A stretch of DNA of 64,000 bases from Lentzea sp. NBRC 102530 (GCF_030269365.1 NZ_BSTF01000011.1:62001-126000), one strand, 5' to 3'. Numbered from the stretch's first letter, positions 25,494-35,587 are shown. The notes: a model not told the origin generated them from the sequence alone. Program-made: numbers and translations.

Positions 25494-26393
25494 ATGAACG
25501 TCCACTTGAAACGATGGCTCGTGGTCTCGGGGGCCGCCGTGGTCATCGCGACGGGCGTCGTGGTCGGGGGCTCCTACTGGCGGCTCGAGAGCAACCTCAA
25601 GACCGTCGACCTCGCGAAGGAGATCACCCACCCCAGGCCTCCGTCGACGCCGGGCCGCCCCCTCAACATCCTGCTCATCGGCAAGGACGACGGCCGGTCC
25701 GACACCGCCATGGTCGTCCAGCTGAACGCGAAGGGCGACACGGCCCGCGTGATCAGCATCCCGCGCGACACGATGGTGCCGAGGCCGCGGTGCGGGAACA
25801 ACCCTCCCGCCGCGCTCGCCATGTTCAACAGCGCCTTCTCCACGGGCGGCGCCGCCTGCACGGTCGCGACGGTCGAGCAGATGAGCGGCATGCGGATCGA
25901 CCACTTCGTGCAGATCGACTTCAACGGCTTCCGCGACGTCATCGACCGGCTCGGCGGCATCGACGTCACCATGCCCGAGGCGATCGACGACGAGAAGAGC
26001 GGACTGCACGTGCCGGCCGGTCCGACGAAACTCGACGGAACGCAGGCGCTCGCATTCGTGCGCACCCGCTACAGCATCGGTGACGGCAGCGACCTCAACC
26101 GCATCAAGAACCAGCAGTTGTTCATGCGGGCGTTGAGCGAGAAACTCGCGAACGAGAACTGGCTCGCGAGCCCGCAGAAAACGCTCGAACTCGCCGACAT
26201 CCTCACGAGGTCGATCGTCACGGACTCCGAAATCGGATCGATCGCGCAACTGGCCGATCTCGCGGGCAAGCTCACCGCGTTGAAACCGGACGCGATCACC
26301 TACGTGACGCTGCCGACCGAGACCTATCTGCCCGACCCGAACCGGGTCCAGCCGAAGCAGCCGGAGGCGGACGCTCTCTGGCAAGCAGCGTGA
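25494..26393 (+). CDS. LytR-CpsA-Psr (LCP) family protein
   Basis: This 299-residue protein has one N-terminal membrane segment (residues ~7-28) and an extracytoplasmic LCP domain. LNILLIGKDDGRSDTAMVV, VISIPRDTMV and FNGFRDVIDRLGGIDV are the conserved blocks, with the Arg and Asp residues that bind polyprenyl pyrophosphate. ALAFVRTRYS and GSDLNRIKNQQLF are the later ones. LCP enzymes attach wall polymers such as arabinogalactan or teichoic acid to peptidoglycan. It lies 46 nt after the nucleoside hydrolase gene and ends before a strong terminator. Confidence 0.93.
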   Translation: MNVHLKRWLVVSGAAVVIATGVVVGGSYWRLESNLKTVDLAKEITHPRPPSTPGRPLNILLIGKDDGRSDTAMVVQLNAKGDTARVISIPRDTMVPRPRCGNNPPAALAMFNSAFSTGGAACTVATVEQMSGMRIDHFVQIDFNGFRDVIDRLGGIDVTMPEAIDDEKSGLHVPAGPTKLDGTQALAFVRTRYSIGDGSDLNRIKNQQLFMRALSEKLANENWLASPQKTLELADILTRSIVTDSEIGSIAQLADLAGKLTALKPDAITYVTLPTETYLPDPNRVQPKQPEADALWQAA

Positions 26394-26438
26394 GTCAGCA
26401 GGCCGCGCCCTGCCAGTCATCCGGAACCATCCCCGCGG

Positions 26439-26478
26439 ACCACGGCTGAGGAGACCCCCAGCGCTCCTCAGCCGTGGT
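26439..26478 (+). terminator. intrinsic hairpin after LCP gene
   Basis: A 15-bp perfect stem (26439-26453 with 26464-26478) closes a 10-nt loop, with no long T run. It separates the LCP gene from the WD40 gene and shows that translation of the latter cannot start upstream at 26474. Confidence 0.75.
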
Positions 26479-26653
26479 TGCCCTGCCCCAGTCGGTCACT
26501 GCCACTCCCACGGTCTCCCGCCGGTTGAAAGGACGTCCGGTCGAGGTTGTCAGACCACCTCGTTATGGTGGGTCTTCGACTGCCTGTGCGGTGCGTGCGC
26601 CGCAGCTCAGACGTGCGGTCGGAGTTTTCCGGTCCGGACGGGGAGGAGGCCGC

Positions 26654-29600
26654 TTGGGACCCCGTGGCGTCTTCGCGGAGCGGTTCGCGCTGCTCTACGC
26701 GGAGGCAGGCGACCCTCCGCTGAAACGAGTCACGGAGTCGGTCGCGCGTGCCCGCCGAACGGATGAACGGGGCAGGCCGCTGCGGGTGCCCGCGCAACGG
26801 GTGAGCGACTGGCGGCGCGGGCGTAACGTGCCCGCGCGGTTCAGCGGCCTGAGCGCCGTCCTCGAGGTCCTGATCGGCGAGGCCCGCAAGCGCAGGCCGC
26901 AGCCGGCGATCGGCGGTCTGTACGAACTCGACGCGTGGCGCGTGCTCTGGGAAGAGGCGCTGGCGAGCCCCGTCACCGACCAGGGCCCGCCACCGCAGGA
27001 GGACAACGCCGTCTGCCCGTACATGGGCCTGAGCGCGTTCGGTCCCGAGGACGCGAATTGGTTCTTCGGGCGGGAAAGGGCGACGAACGCGCTTCTGGAA
27101 AAGCTGAGCGAAAACGGCATCACAATGCTCGTCGGCGCATCGGGCGCCGGTAAGTCGAGTTTGCTGAAAGCGGGCGTGCTCCCCCGGCTGGGCAAAGAGG
27201 CGGTCGTCATTTCGCCGGGCACCGACCCGTTGAAGGAGTTCACGCTCCAGGTGCCGGAACTCGTCCCCGCGCTGGAGAACACCGACTCCTTCGCGCAGCA
27301 GGTGCAGCACGCGGTCGGCGACCGGGTGGTGATCGTCGACCAGTTCGAGGAGGCCTTCACCCTCGGCGGCGACGAGGACCGGCTGCGGATCTTCGTGCAG
27401 GCCCTGCACGCGGCCGCGGGCGGGACGGCGGTCGTGCTCGGCGTCCGGGCCGACTTCTACGCCCGCTGCCTCGACTTCCCCGAGCTCTCCGAGGCCCTGC
27501 AGACCAGGCAGATGGTGCTCGGCGCGATGTCCGCGGCCGAACTGCGCGAGGCCGTGGCGAACCCGGCCAAGGCCGCGGGCCTGCACCTGGAGGCCGGTCT
27601 GGTCGAGGTGATGCTGCGCGACCTCGGCACGCACAACAGGCGCGGCAAGGACGCCTACGACGCGGGCGCGCTCCCCCTGCTCAGCCACGCGCTGCTGGCC
27701 ACCTGGCAACGCAGGCAGGCGGGCAGGCTCACGACCGCGGGCTACCGGGCGGCGGGCGGCATCCAGGGCGCCGTCGCCGCCACCGCGGAACGGGCCTGGT
27801 CCGACCTCGACGAACCGGCCCGCGCCGCCGCCCGCCAGCTGCTCCTGCGCCTGGTCAGGGTGGGTGACGACACGCAGGACACGCGCCGCCGCGGCAGCCG
27901 GCACAGCCTGCTGGAGGCGAGCGCGAACCTGCCCGCCACGGAACGCGCCCTCGAGGTCCTCACGCACGCCCGGCTGATCACCGCGGACGCCGGCTCGGTG
28001 GAGATCACGCACGAGGCGTTGCTCCAGGCGTGGCCGCGGCTGCGCAGCTGGATCGACGAGGACCGGGCGGGCAACCTCACCCGGCAACGGCTGGAGGAGG
28101 ACGCGGCGGCGTGGTCCGAGCACGGGCACGACTCGTCGTTGCTCTACCGCGGCGCACGGCTGGAGGGCGTGCGTCAGCAGCAGAACGTCACCACGGTCGC
28201 CAAGGAGTTCGTGCGGGCGTCCGAACGCCAGCACCGCAAGAGCGTCTGGCTGCGGCGCAGCGCCGTGTCGCTCGTGGTGGTGTTCGCGCTGATCGCCGCC
28301 ACCGCCGCGGTGATCGCGGTCAGGCAGCGCAACGACGCGGTGTTCCGGCAGGTGGTGGCCGAGGCGGACCGGCTCGCCGACACCGACCCGTCGGTCGCGG
28401 CCCAGCTCCTGCTCGCCGCGCACCGGATGCGGCCGGACGACCTGGACGTGGGCTCGAAGCTGCTCGCGAACCAGCAGACCCCGCTGGCCGTACCGCTGCA
28501 CGGCCACACCGGCGCCGTCTACCTGACGTCGTTCACCAGGGACGGCGCGGTCCTCGCGACCGCGAGCTACGACCGCACCGCCCGGTTGTGGGACGTGCGC
28601 GACCGGTCGCACCCGAAGCCGCTGGCGGTGCTCCCCGGCCACGCCGGATGGCTCAGCTCCGCTGTGTTCTCCCCCGACGACCGGGTGCTCGCCACCACCG
28701 GCGAGGACCGGACGATCAAGCTGTGGGACGTCGCGGACCGGGCGAACCCCCGGTTGCTCGAGACAGTCGACACCGGCAACGGCATCACCTACCTGCTGGA
28801 GTTCAGCCCGGACGGCCGCACGCTGGCCGCGGCGAACGACGACAAGACCGCCCGGCTGTGGGACGTGAGCGATCCGGCCGCGCTGCGTCCGCTCGGCGAA
28901 CCGCTGGCCGGCGCGGCCGCGGCGGTCAGGACCCTCTCGTTCAGCCCGGACGGCCGGACGCTCGCCACCTCGGGCGACGACCGCACGATCCGGTTGTACG
29001 ACGTGGCGTCGAGGTCGCCGGTCGGCAAACCGATGACCGGCCACAGCGACGGGCTGCACTCCGTGGCGTTCAGCCCGGACGGCACGCTGCTCGCCTCGGG
29101 CAGCGACGACTCGACGGTGCGGCTGTGGGACCCGGCCACGCAGGAGCCGGTCGGCGACGCACTGGTGGGCCACACCGGTGGCGTGTGGTCGGTGAAGTTC
29201 AGCCCCAACGGCCAGGTGCTCGCGTCCGGGGCCGCGGACGGCACCGCCCGGCTGTGGAACCTGAGCGATCCGTCGGCGCCCAGCGCGATCGGCAGGCCGC
29301 TGACGGCGCCCAGCGGCGGGGTGTTCGCGGTCGGCTTCACGCCGGACGGCCGGGCGCTCGCCACCGGTTCCGGGGAGAACGCGGTGCGGCTGTGGTCGTT
29401 GCCGCAGAACATGGTCCTGGTCCGCGCGACGAACCTGGTGCAGCCGGTGTTCAGCGCGGACGGCGGTCTGCTGGTGGCGGGCGACGGCGTCCGCACGGCC
29501 CGGTTGTGGAGCGGCAAGGACCCGATCACGTCGCTGGGCACGGTGGTGGTCGGGCCGGACCGCGGCACGATCAGGCCCAAGCTGCGGCCGGACGGCAAGG

Positions 29601-30448
29601 TGCTCGCCACCGCCAACGGGCTGACGGACCAGTCGGTGCGGTTGTGGGACACGCGCGATCCCGCTGCCGTCACCCCGCTCGGCTCACCGCTCGTGCTCGA
29701 CACCCGGTTCAGCTCCACGGTCGGGTTCTCGCCCGACGGCCGGATCATGGTGACGGGGAACGACGACAAGTCGGTGCGGCTGTGGGACGTGGGCGATCCG
29801 GCGCACCCGAAGCCCCTGGGCGCACCGCTCACCGGGCACCGCGAGTACGTCAACGACGTGGCGTTCAGCCCCGACGGCAGGACGCTGGCGACGGCGAGCA
29901 CCGACCGCACGTTCCGCCTGTGGGACGTCAGCGATCCCGCGAAGGCCGCACCGATCGGCGATCCGGTCACCGGCAACGTGGAACCGGTGCAGCGCATCGT
30001 CTTCACGCCGGACGGGAACACGGTGATCACCGGCGGGACCGACAAGACGATCCGGCTCTTCGACGTCCGCGAGCGCGGGAAGCCGAGGGCGATCGGCGTG
30101 CTCACCGGGCACGGGCAGCAGGTCAGCTCGCTGTCGATCACGTCGGACGGGAGGACGCTGGCCAGCGCCAGCGCGGACAAGACGTTCCGGCTCTGGGACA
30201 TCAGCGATCCGGGGAAGGCGAGGGCGCTCGGGCAGCAGATGTCGCTGGCCTCCGGGGCCGAGCCGTCCGTCCACTTCCGACCGGACAGCCGGGTGCTGCT
30301 GACCAGCGGCGGGGACGGGGTGCTGCGGTTCTGGGACATCGACGCCGAGCACGAGGCCGAGCGGATCTGCGCGACGACCCGGGGCGCGTTGACCGAGGAG
30401 TTGTGGCAGTCGCGGCTGCCGCAGGTGGAGTTCCAGGACCCCTGCTGA
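26654..30448 (+). CDS. STAND NTPase with WD40 repeats (nSTAND1 type)
   Basis: The TTG at 26654 follows GGGAGGAGG and lies after a terminator, so I prefer it to earlier codons; 1264 residues. Residues ~1-80 include an HTH-like region (RVPAQRVSDWRRGRNVP). The STAND ATPase follows, with Walker A GASGAGKSS at 161-169 and Walker B VVIVDQFEE. A single membrane segment (SLVVVFALIAATAAVIAV) precedes the C-terminal half, which has 14 repeats each ending in RLWD or a variant, enough for two seven-bladed propellers. Such proteins are large signal-sensing switches. No effector domain is visible. No partner gene is evident. Confidence 0.9.
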   Translation: MGPRGVFAERFALLYAEAGDPPLKRVTESVARARRTDERGRPLRVPAQRVSDWRRGRNVPARFSGLSAVLEVLIGEARKRRPQPAIGGLYELDAWRVLWEEALASPVTDQGPPPQEDNAVCPYMGLSAFGPEDANWFFGRERATNALLEKLSENGITMLVGASGAGKSSLLKAGVLPRLGKEAVVISPGTDPLKEFTLQVPELVPALENTDSFAQQVQHAVGDRVVIVDQFEEAFTLGGDEDRLRIFVQALHAAAGGTAVVLGVRADFYARCLDFPELSEALQTRQMVLGAMSAAELREAVANPAKAAGLHLEAGLVEVMLRDLGTHNRRGKDAYDAGALPLLSHALLATWQRRQAGRLTTAGYRAAGGIQGAVAATAERAWSDLDEPARAAARQLLLRLVRVGDDTQDTRRRGSRHSLLEASANLPATERALEVLTHARLITADAGSVEITHEALLQAWPRLRSWIDEDRAGNLTRQRLEEDAAAWSEHGHDSSLLYRGARLEGVRQQQNVTTVAKEFVRASERQHRKSVWLRRSAVSLVVVFALIAATAAVIAVRQRNDAVFRQVVAEADRLADTDPSVAAQLLLAAHRMRPDDLDVGSKLLANQQTPLAVPLHGHTGAVYLTSFTRDGAVLATASYDRTARLWDVRDRSHPKPLAVLPGHAGWLSSAVFSPDDRVLATTGEDRTIKLWDVADRANPRLLETVDTGNGITYLLEFSPDGRTLAAANDDKTARLWDVSDPAALRPLGEPLAGAAAAVRTLSFSPDGRTLATSGDDRTIRLYDVASRSPVGKPMTGHSDGLHSVAFSPDGTLLASGSDDSTVRLWDPATQEPVGDALVGHTGGVWSVKFSPNGQVLASGAADGTARLWNLSDPSAPSAIGRPLTAPSGGVFAVGFTPDGRALATGSGENAVRLWSLPQNMVLVRATNLVQPVFSADGGLLVAGDGVRTARLWSGKDPITSLGTVVVGPDRGTIRPKLRPDGKVLATANGLTDQSVRLWDTRDPAAVTPLGSPLVLDTRFSSTVGFSPDGRIMVTGNDDKSVRLWDVGDPAHPKPLGAPLTGHREYVNDVAFSPDGRTLATASTDRTFRLWDVSDPAKAAPIGDPVTGNVEPVQRIVFTPDGNTVITGGTDKTIRLFDVRERGKPRAIGVLTGHGQQVSSLSITSDGRTLASASADKTFRLWDISDPGKARALGQQMSLASGAEPSVHFRPDSRVLLTSGGDGVLRFWDIDAEHEAERICATTRGALTEELWQSRLPQVEFQDPC

Positions 30449-30520
30449 GCGGCGGGGCGGCTTGACCGGTCCCGCGCAACTGGTCTCACGCGCCGCACCC
30501 CATCGGTTACTGTCCGCTGC

Positions 30521-31018
30521 ATGCGTCTTCTTGCTCGGGTCGGCAGCTTGCGCGCGGTCGTGGCGGTGACCGTGGGGTTCATCGCCCTCAACATGATTCT
30601 GGTGGTCCTCGGCAACGTCACGGACTACGGCACCAACGAGGCGTTCGTCCAGCACGTGCTCGCCATGGACACCACGTTCGGCGAGGGGCTGAAGTGGCGG
30701 GCCATCACCAGCCCCGTCGTGGTCACGATCGTCTACGTCGCGATCATCGGGTGGGAGGCGATCGCCGCGGTGCTGCTCACCGCCGGCACGATCGCGTACC
30801 TCCGCGACAAGGAAGAGAGCGCGCGGAGGTTCGCCTCCGCCGGGCTGATGATGGTCGTGGCGCTGTTCCTGGGCGGGTTCATCACGATCGGCGGTGAATG
30901 GTTCGCCATGTGGCAGTCGAAGGACTGGAACGGGATCACGGCCGCCCTGCGGATGGTGACCATCGCCGGGTTCGCGTTGGTGCTGGTGCACCTCAGGCGG
31001 GAGAAGGCCACTCCGTAG
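30521..31018 (+). CDS. DUF2165-like small integral membrane protein
   Basis: This 165-residue protein has four hydrophobic segments (about residues 12-32, 65-90, 105-125, 140-158). The pattern NMILVVLGNVTDYGTN, W(R)AITSP and GEWFAMWQS matches DUF2165 predicted membrane proteins. Function unknown. Its 3' end overlaps the convergent GGDEF/EAL gene by 26 nt. Confidence 0.7.
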   Translation: MRLLARVGSLRAVVAVTVGFIALNMILVVLGNVTDYGTNEAFVQHVLAMDTTFGEGLKWRAITSPVVVTIVYVAIIGWEAIAAVLLTAGTIAYLRDKEESARRFASAGLMMVVALFLGGFITIGGEWFAMWQSKDWNGITAALRMVTIAGFALVLVHLRREKATP

Positions 31019-33068
31019 TCGGTTCCACGCAGAAGGCGGCGCCGACGCCCGCGTCGGCGCCCAGTTCGGTCCACCAGTCGCGTTGCTCGGCGTCCTCGAT
31101 CGCCTCGACGACCACCAGGCCTCCCGCCTCGTGGACGAAGCCGATCAGGTCGCTGAGCACGTGCGAGACCAGTTCGTCCGGCTTCTGGCAGCGGCCCTTC
31201 ATCCGCACGGCTCGCACGCCCAGGGAGCGGACCAGTTCGATCTCGGCCGTGGCGCCCTTGAAGTCTCTCGCGCCGATGTGGATCCCCATGTCGGACAACA
31301 GGTCCAGGTTGTCGGCGGCCTCGCTGTCCTCGGAGGCGAGGACGTGCACCGGGAAGCCGAGGAGCAGGCGACTGGCCTGCAGGCCGGTGTCGGCGAGGAT
31401 CCGGCGGACGTCGCGGACCAGGTCCGGGCTGTTGGCCATGCTCTCGGTCAGGCAGACGGCGAGCATTTCGTCGTGGGCGCAGGCGGTTTCGGCCGCGGTG
31501 CGGAGCATCCACTCGCCGAGCGGGAGCATCAGGCCGGTGTGCTCGGCCATCGAGACGCACTTCTCGTGCGGGATCAGGCCCGCGTCGCGGTGGCGCCAGT
31601 TGAGTTCGGCCTCCACGCAGACGCGGGCGGTGCCGTCGAGGCGCATCACCGGGTTGAAGACGACCTCGATCTCGCCGCTCTCCCAGGCGCCGGGCATGAC
31701 CGCCGCGAGGGCGAACTCCTCCTGCTCGCGCTTGTCCTGGGTGGCGTCGTGCAGGCCCCACTGGCGGCGGCCGCTGCGCTTGGCGCGGCGCAACGTCATG
31801 TCGGACGCGCGCAGGACCTCGGCCGGGTGGTCGCCGGGGTGCAGGCGGGGCAGGACGCCGATGGTGGCGGAGACGGCCACGCCCTGGTCGCCGAAGTAGG
31901 TCGGTTCGGCCAGTTCGTGTTCGATCGTCCGGATCGTCGTGTCCACGTCCGGGGTTTCCGGGCCGTTCTCGACCAGGACGGCGAACTCGTCGCCTTCGAG
32001 GCGGGCGACCATGGCCTTCTCGCTGGCGAAGACGGCGCTCAGGCGTTCGGCGACGAGCTTGAGCACCCGGTCGCCGATCTCCCTGCCCAGGCCGTCGGTG
32101 ACGACCGCGAACGCGTCCAGGTCGAGGTGGTACAGCGTCACGCCGTGCTCGATGTCGCTGTGCAGCAACGATTCCAGTCGCGTGGTGAGGTACTGGCGGT
32201 TCGGCAGGCCGGTCAGCGCGTCGTGCAGCGACTGGTACTGCAGGCGGCCGCCGAGCAACGTCAGCTGGCTGTCGTCGTCGATCATCACGACGTAGTGCCG
32301 CGGGTTGTCCTCGGCGTCCTTCTGCACGGTGGCCGCGAGCAGGACGCGGAAGTGCTCGCCGTCGCGGTCGATGAGGCGCGGCCGTTCCTCGACCCGGCGC
32401 ATCCGCCCGTGGCGCAGCCCGGCCAGGGCGTCGTTGATCAACGGCAGGTCGGCAGGGGCGATCAGGTCCGTCAGCGTCATGCCGTCGACGTCCTCGCGGC
32501 GCAGGATCGCGCACAACGCCTCGTTGGCGCGCACCAGTTCGCCGTCGAGGCTCACCATCGCGATGCCCGTGGACGAGTGGGCGAAGATGTCCTCGAAGCG
32601 TTCCTCGCTGGCCTGCAGGTCGAGCTGGACCGCGCGGTTCGCCCGCAGCAACGCCTGGCTGACGCTCTCCTGCTGCTCCAGCACGAACGCCTGGATCGCC
32701 GCCGTGTACGCGGCGGAGACGGCACCGATCACCCGTGCGGCGGACGAGGCGTCCGCGCCCTCCTGCACCACGAACTCGGCGAGGACGTCGACGGAGACGC
32801 TGAGGCTTTCGGCGCCGACGCAGTGGATCTCGACCAGCCGCGTGCCGACGAGCGAGGCGACGCCGGGTTCCTCGGTGAGCGCCTCGGCGACGACGTTGAG
32901 CAGTTCGTGCAGTTCCTCGGTCAGCTTCGCGGCCGACAACGGGATGTACGCGGTACGACTGACCTTGTGCGCCCAGTCGCGCGCCAGCTCGTCACGGCCC
33001 CGCGGGCGTGACGGTCTCGCGTCGTCCTGGCTCGGCAAATCGATCCACCTGACCTGCTCGGCGAGCAA
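30993..33068 (-). CDS. PAS-GGDEF-EAL protein with degenerate catalytic motifs
   Basis: This 691-residue protein (start TTG at 33068, or codons slightly downstream) has a helical N-terminal region (~1-155), a PAS domain (~160-275, FAHSSTGIAMVSLDG), a GGDEF domain (~285-440) and an EAL-like domain (~455-690). The GGDEF signature reads EGDEF and keeps LDLDAF. The EAL motif reads EAEL rather than EALL, and the later DDFGTG loop reads ARDFKG, so phosphodiesterase activity is doubtful. It may bind c-di-GMP or act as a weak cyclase; no membrane anchor is present. No stop-coupled partner. Confidence 0.85.
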   Translation of the reverse strand: MLAEQVRWIDLPSQDDARPSRPRGRDELARDWAHKVSRTAYIPLSAAKLTEELHELLNVVAEALTEEPGVASLVGTRLVEIHCVGAESLSVSVDVLAEFVVQEGADASSAARVIGAVSAAYTAAIQAFVLEQQESVSQALLRANRAVQLDLQASEERFEDIFAHSSTGIAMVSLDGELVRANEALCAILRREDVDGMTLTDLIAPADLPLINDALAGLRHGRMRRVEERPRLIDRDGEHFRVLLAATVQKDAEDNPRHYVVMIDDDSQLTLLGGRLQYQSLHDALTGLPNRQYLTTRLESLLHSDIEHGVTLYHLDLDAFAVVTDGLGREIGDRVLKLVAERLSAVFASEKAMVARLEGDEFAVLVENGPETPDVDTTIRTIEHELAEPTYFGDQGVAVSATIGVLPRLHPGDHPAEVLRASDMTLRRAKRSGRRQWGLHDATQDKREQEEFALAAVMPGAWESGEIEVVFNPVMRLDGTARVCVEAELNWRHRDAGLIPHEKCVSMAEHTGLMLPLGEWMLRTAAETACAHDEMLAVCLTESMANSPDLVRDVRRILADTGLQASRLLLGFPVHVLASEDSEAADNLDLLSDMGIHIGARDFKGATAEIELVRSLGVRAVRMKGRCQKPDELVSHVLSDLIGFVHEAGGLVVVEAIEDAEQRDWWTELGADAGVGAAFCVEPTTEWPSPA

Positions 33069-33265
33069 CGGTCCGGAAGCCTACAGCCAGCAACCCGCAC
33101 CGTCCCCTTGCACGGCCCCGTTCCCCCCAACGGGGGTATAGCCGCCTCATAGCGTTACCGCTTCCCTGCGCACGATCGAACTAATTTTCTCATGACCACG
33201 CCAAACCCTCACCTCTCCATCGAGGGACAGGCGGTCAGCGGAGGGTTGGCGACGGTGAACGGGCG

Positions 33266-35587
33266 TCAGGACCCGATGATGTGGCGCAGCTGGGCCAGCA
33301 GGTCCGAGCGCGAGGTGGAACCGAGCCGCTGCCGCATCCGGGCCATGTGGTGCTCGACGGTCTTGGCCGAGATGAACAGCCGGTCGCCGACCTGCTTGTA
33401 GGTCATGCCCTCCACGACGAGCTGCGCCACCTCGCGTTCGCGGTCGCTCAGCTTGCCCGCGTCCTCCACGATCGGCACGACGTCGGCCTCGGCGGCCCTG
33501 CGCGCGGACACCGGCCGTCCCTGCAGCAACCGGGCGCAGTCGAGCAGCCGGACCATCGCCTGCCGGTCGGCCGTGCGGATCGCGGCCTGGCCTGCCAGCC
33601 TGGACGCGTCCCACCACAGCCCCACGGCGTGCAGGCCGCGCGAGGCCTCCTCGACCCGGTCGGCGTCGACCTCGCCGGCGACGACGTCCAGCCAGCACTC
33701 GGCGGCGGCGGACAGGGTCGCGCAGTACCGGCTGCGGTCGCGCACGGCACTCAACGCGCCGGCGTGTTCCTCGGCCGCGGCGGTGTTCTCGTCGATGATC
33801 GCCGCGTGCAGCAGGCTCCAGTGCAGCTGCGTCGCCCACAACGGCGGATTTCCCAGCGACCGCAGCAGAGCCGAGGCCTGCGCGAGGTGCGGCCTCAGCC
33901 GTTCCTGGTCGCGCAACCGGGCCGCGGCGGCGGCGAACTCCCCCAGCGGCAGCAGGCTGAACAGGTCGACGGGGTGCCGCAGCACGGCCTCGCAGGCCTG
34001 TTCCCAGGTGCGCCGCAACGTGGCGAGGTCGCTGTTGCGCCGCGCCACCCCGACCTCGAGCGCCACCGCGAAGATCCAGTCCCGCGGCTCGAACGCCCCG
34101 CGCACCGACATCAGCGTCTCGCGTGCCACGGCCAGGTTGCCGCGCAGCATGTGCAGCCAGGCCTGCAACAACCGGTGCCGCACCGACATCAGCACGCCGC
34201 CGGTCCCGGTCTCGACGGCCCGGTCCAGCACGGACTCGGCCACGTTCGGCTCACCGCAGTGCACCGCGACCAGCGCGGCGAGCGCGGCGGGGCTGTCCGG
34301 CAGCAGCACCGCTCCCCCTGCCGGTTCGAGCATCGACGAAGCACGCACCAAAGTGGACAGTGCGGTGGTCTCCGCGCCGACGACGGACTGCCGGACGCCC
34401 TGCAGCATCAGGGAAGCCGAACCGCCGAGCATCGTCGGCGGTTGCGGCGGGTTGTCCTCGTGCAGGTGCCCGGTGCCGATCAACCCGATGCCGGCGAACG
34501 CCGACGCGTACGGCGTCGCGGCCCACCGGAACAACTCGGTGCTGCGGGCCAGCTGACCGCGGTGGGCCAGCGCGACGGCCGCCACCTCGGCCGCGGTCCG
34601 CCGGTGTGGCGAGTCCGGCACGCTGATGACCTGGTCGGCGAGCCGCAACGCACCGTCGAGGTCCCCGGCCATCGCGGACGCCGTCGCCCACGAGGCCGCG
34701 GTCTCGGCGGACGGCGTGCCACCACCGGTCGAGGCCTTGAACAACCGCGCGGCCAGCGCGGGATCGGACGACAACGCCTCACGCGCGGCGGCGACGAAGA
34801 CAGGCCCGCCGATCCCGGTGTCCAGCAACGGCCGCACCAGGTCGAGCACCGGCCCGCCGCGTTGCATCTGCAGCTGCGCCAGCTTCTGCCGCACCGCGAT
34901 CCGCCGCTCGGCCCTGGTCAACGCCCCGACCGCGCGGTTCGCGAGCGGCAGCAGGGTTCCGTCCTCGGCCAGCAACCCGGTCGCGCGGGCGGCCTCGATG
35001 ATGTCGCTGACCTCGTCGAAGTCCTTGTCCAGCAACGCCGACAGCAGGTCCAGCCGCTGGGCCGCACCGGCTTCGGCGGCCAGCAGGAACTTCTGCAGGT
35101 CCGCGTCCAGCCAGTCGAGCTCGGCCCGGAACGCACCGAGCACCTCGGCGGACACCTCGGACACGGCCCCGAGGCGTTCCACGAACCGAGGAACGCCACC
35201 GGTCTGGGCGAACACGAAGTCCGCCACGGGCTTCGGCGCGTTCAGCACCTCACGCACCTGATCGCGCGTCAACGGTGCCAAGGGCACGACGACGGCGCCA
35301 CGGGTCAACTCGGCCAGCACCGCCTGTCGCGGCCAAGGGCGGTAAGCCAGCACCAACAGCGGTTCGGCGGTCAGCGCGCGCAGAGCGGCATCATCCAGCA
35401 GGTGCGCGTCGTCGACGACGCGCACGGCAGAGTTGGTGATCTCCGAAAGCAGCGCTGTCTTGCCGTAACCACCAGGCGCCGCAACGACGACGCGCAGGCT
35501 CGTGCCCGCTTCCGCGTCGTTGATCCGGTCGAGCACACCTCGCACGGAGGCGTCCAGCACCAACCTGGCTCGCGTGGTCACGCTCAA
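33266..35587 (-). CDS. LuxR-family regulator with STAND ATPase (IniR-like)
   Basis: This 773-residue protein has an N-terminal MalT-like NTPase (Walker A APGGYGKTAL at ~33-42, VRVVDDAHLL as Walker B), a long helical middle of TPR-like repeats and a C-terminal LuxR HTH (LSDREREVAQLVVEGMTYKQVG). The TTG start overlaps the Hsp70-like stop as TTGA. In Mycobacterium tuberculosis the regulator IniR (Rv0339c), of the same layout, lies near iniBAC and activates it. Its place here, upstream on the opposite strand of iniB-iniA-iniC homologues, makes it the likely activator of this locus. Confidence 0.8.
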   Translation of the reverse strand: MSVTTRARLVLDASVRGVLDRINDAEAGTSLRVVVAAPGGYGKTALLSEITNSAVRVVDDAHLLDDAALRALTAEPLLVLAYRPWPRQAVLAELTRGAVVVPLAPLTRDQVREVLNAPKPVADFVFAQTGGVPRFVERLGAVSEVSAEVLGAFRAELDWLDADLQKFLLAAEAGAAQRLDLLSALLDKDFDEVSDIIEAARATGLLAEDGTLLPLANRAVGALTRAERRIAVRQKLAQLQMQRGGPVLDLVRPLLDTGIGGPVFVAAAREALSSDPALAARLFKASTGGGTPSAETAASWATASAMAGDLDGALRLADQVISVPDSPHRRTAAEVAAVALAHRGQLARSTELFRWAATPYASAFAGIGLIGTGHLHEDNPPQPPTMLGGSASLMLQGVRQSVVGAETTALSTLVRASSMLEPAGGAVLLPDSPAALAALVAVHCGEPNVAESVLDRAVETGTGGVLMSVRHRLLQAWLHMLRGNLAVARETLMSVRGAFEPRDWIFAVALEVGVARRNSDLATLRRTWEQACEAVLRHPVDLFSLLPLGEFAAAAARLRDQERLRPHLAQASALLRSLGNPPLWATQLHWSLLHAAIIDENTAAAEEHAGALSAVRDRSRYCATLSAAAECWLDVVAGEVDADRVEEASRGLHAVGLWWDASRLAGQAAIRTADRQAMVRLLDCARLLQGRPVSARRAAEADVVPIVEDAGKLSDREREVAQLVVEGMTYKQVGDRLFISAKTVEHHMARMRQRLGSTSRSDLLAQLRHIIGS

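Noticed and set aside
23951..25546. A 691-residue minus-strand reading that includes the small HExxH protein
   Set aside because: Only the last 159 codons make sense; the rest is antisense to the nucleoside hydrolase gene and overlaps the GNAT gene.
26474..26653. Upstream start for the WD40 gene
   Set aside because: It lies within a 15-bp terminator stem, and the TTG at 26654 has a strong GGGAGGAGG site.
26468..29173. Long minus-strand open frame opposite the WD40 gene
   Set aside because: Its product is a low-complexity Arg/Gly/Pro/His-rich chain with no family motif, opposite a gene with clear domains; high-GC third positions keep the antisense frame open.
31083..33011. Long plus-strand open frame opposite the GGDEF/EAL gene
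   Set aside because: Antisense shadow with no recognisable domain.
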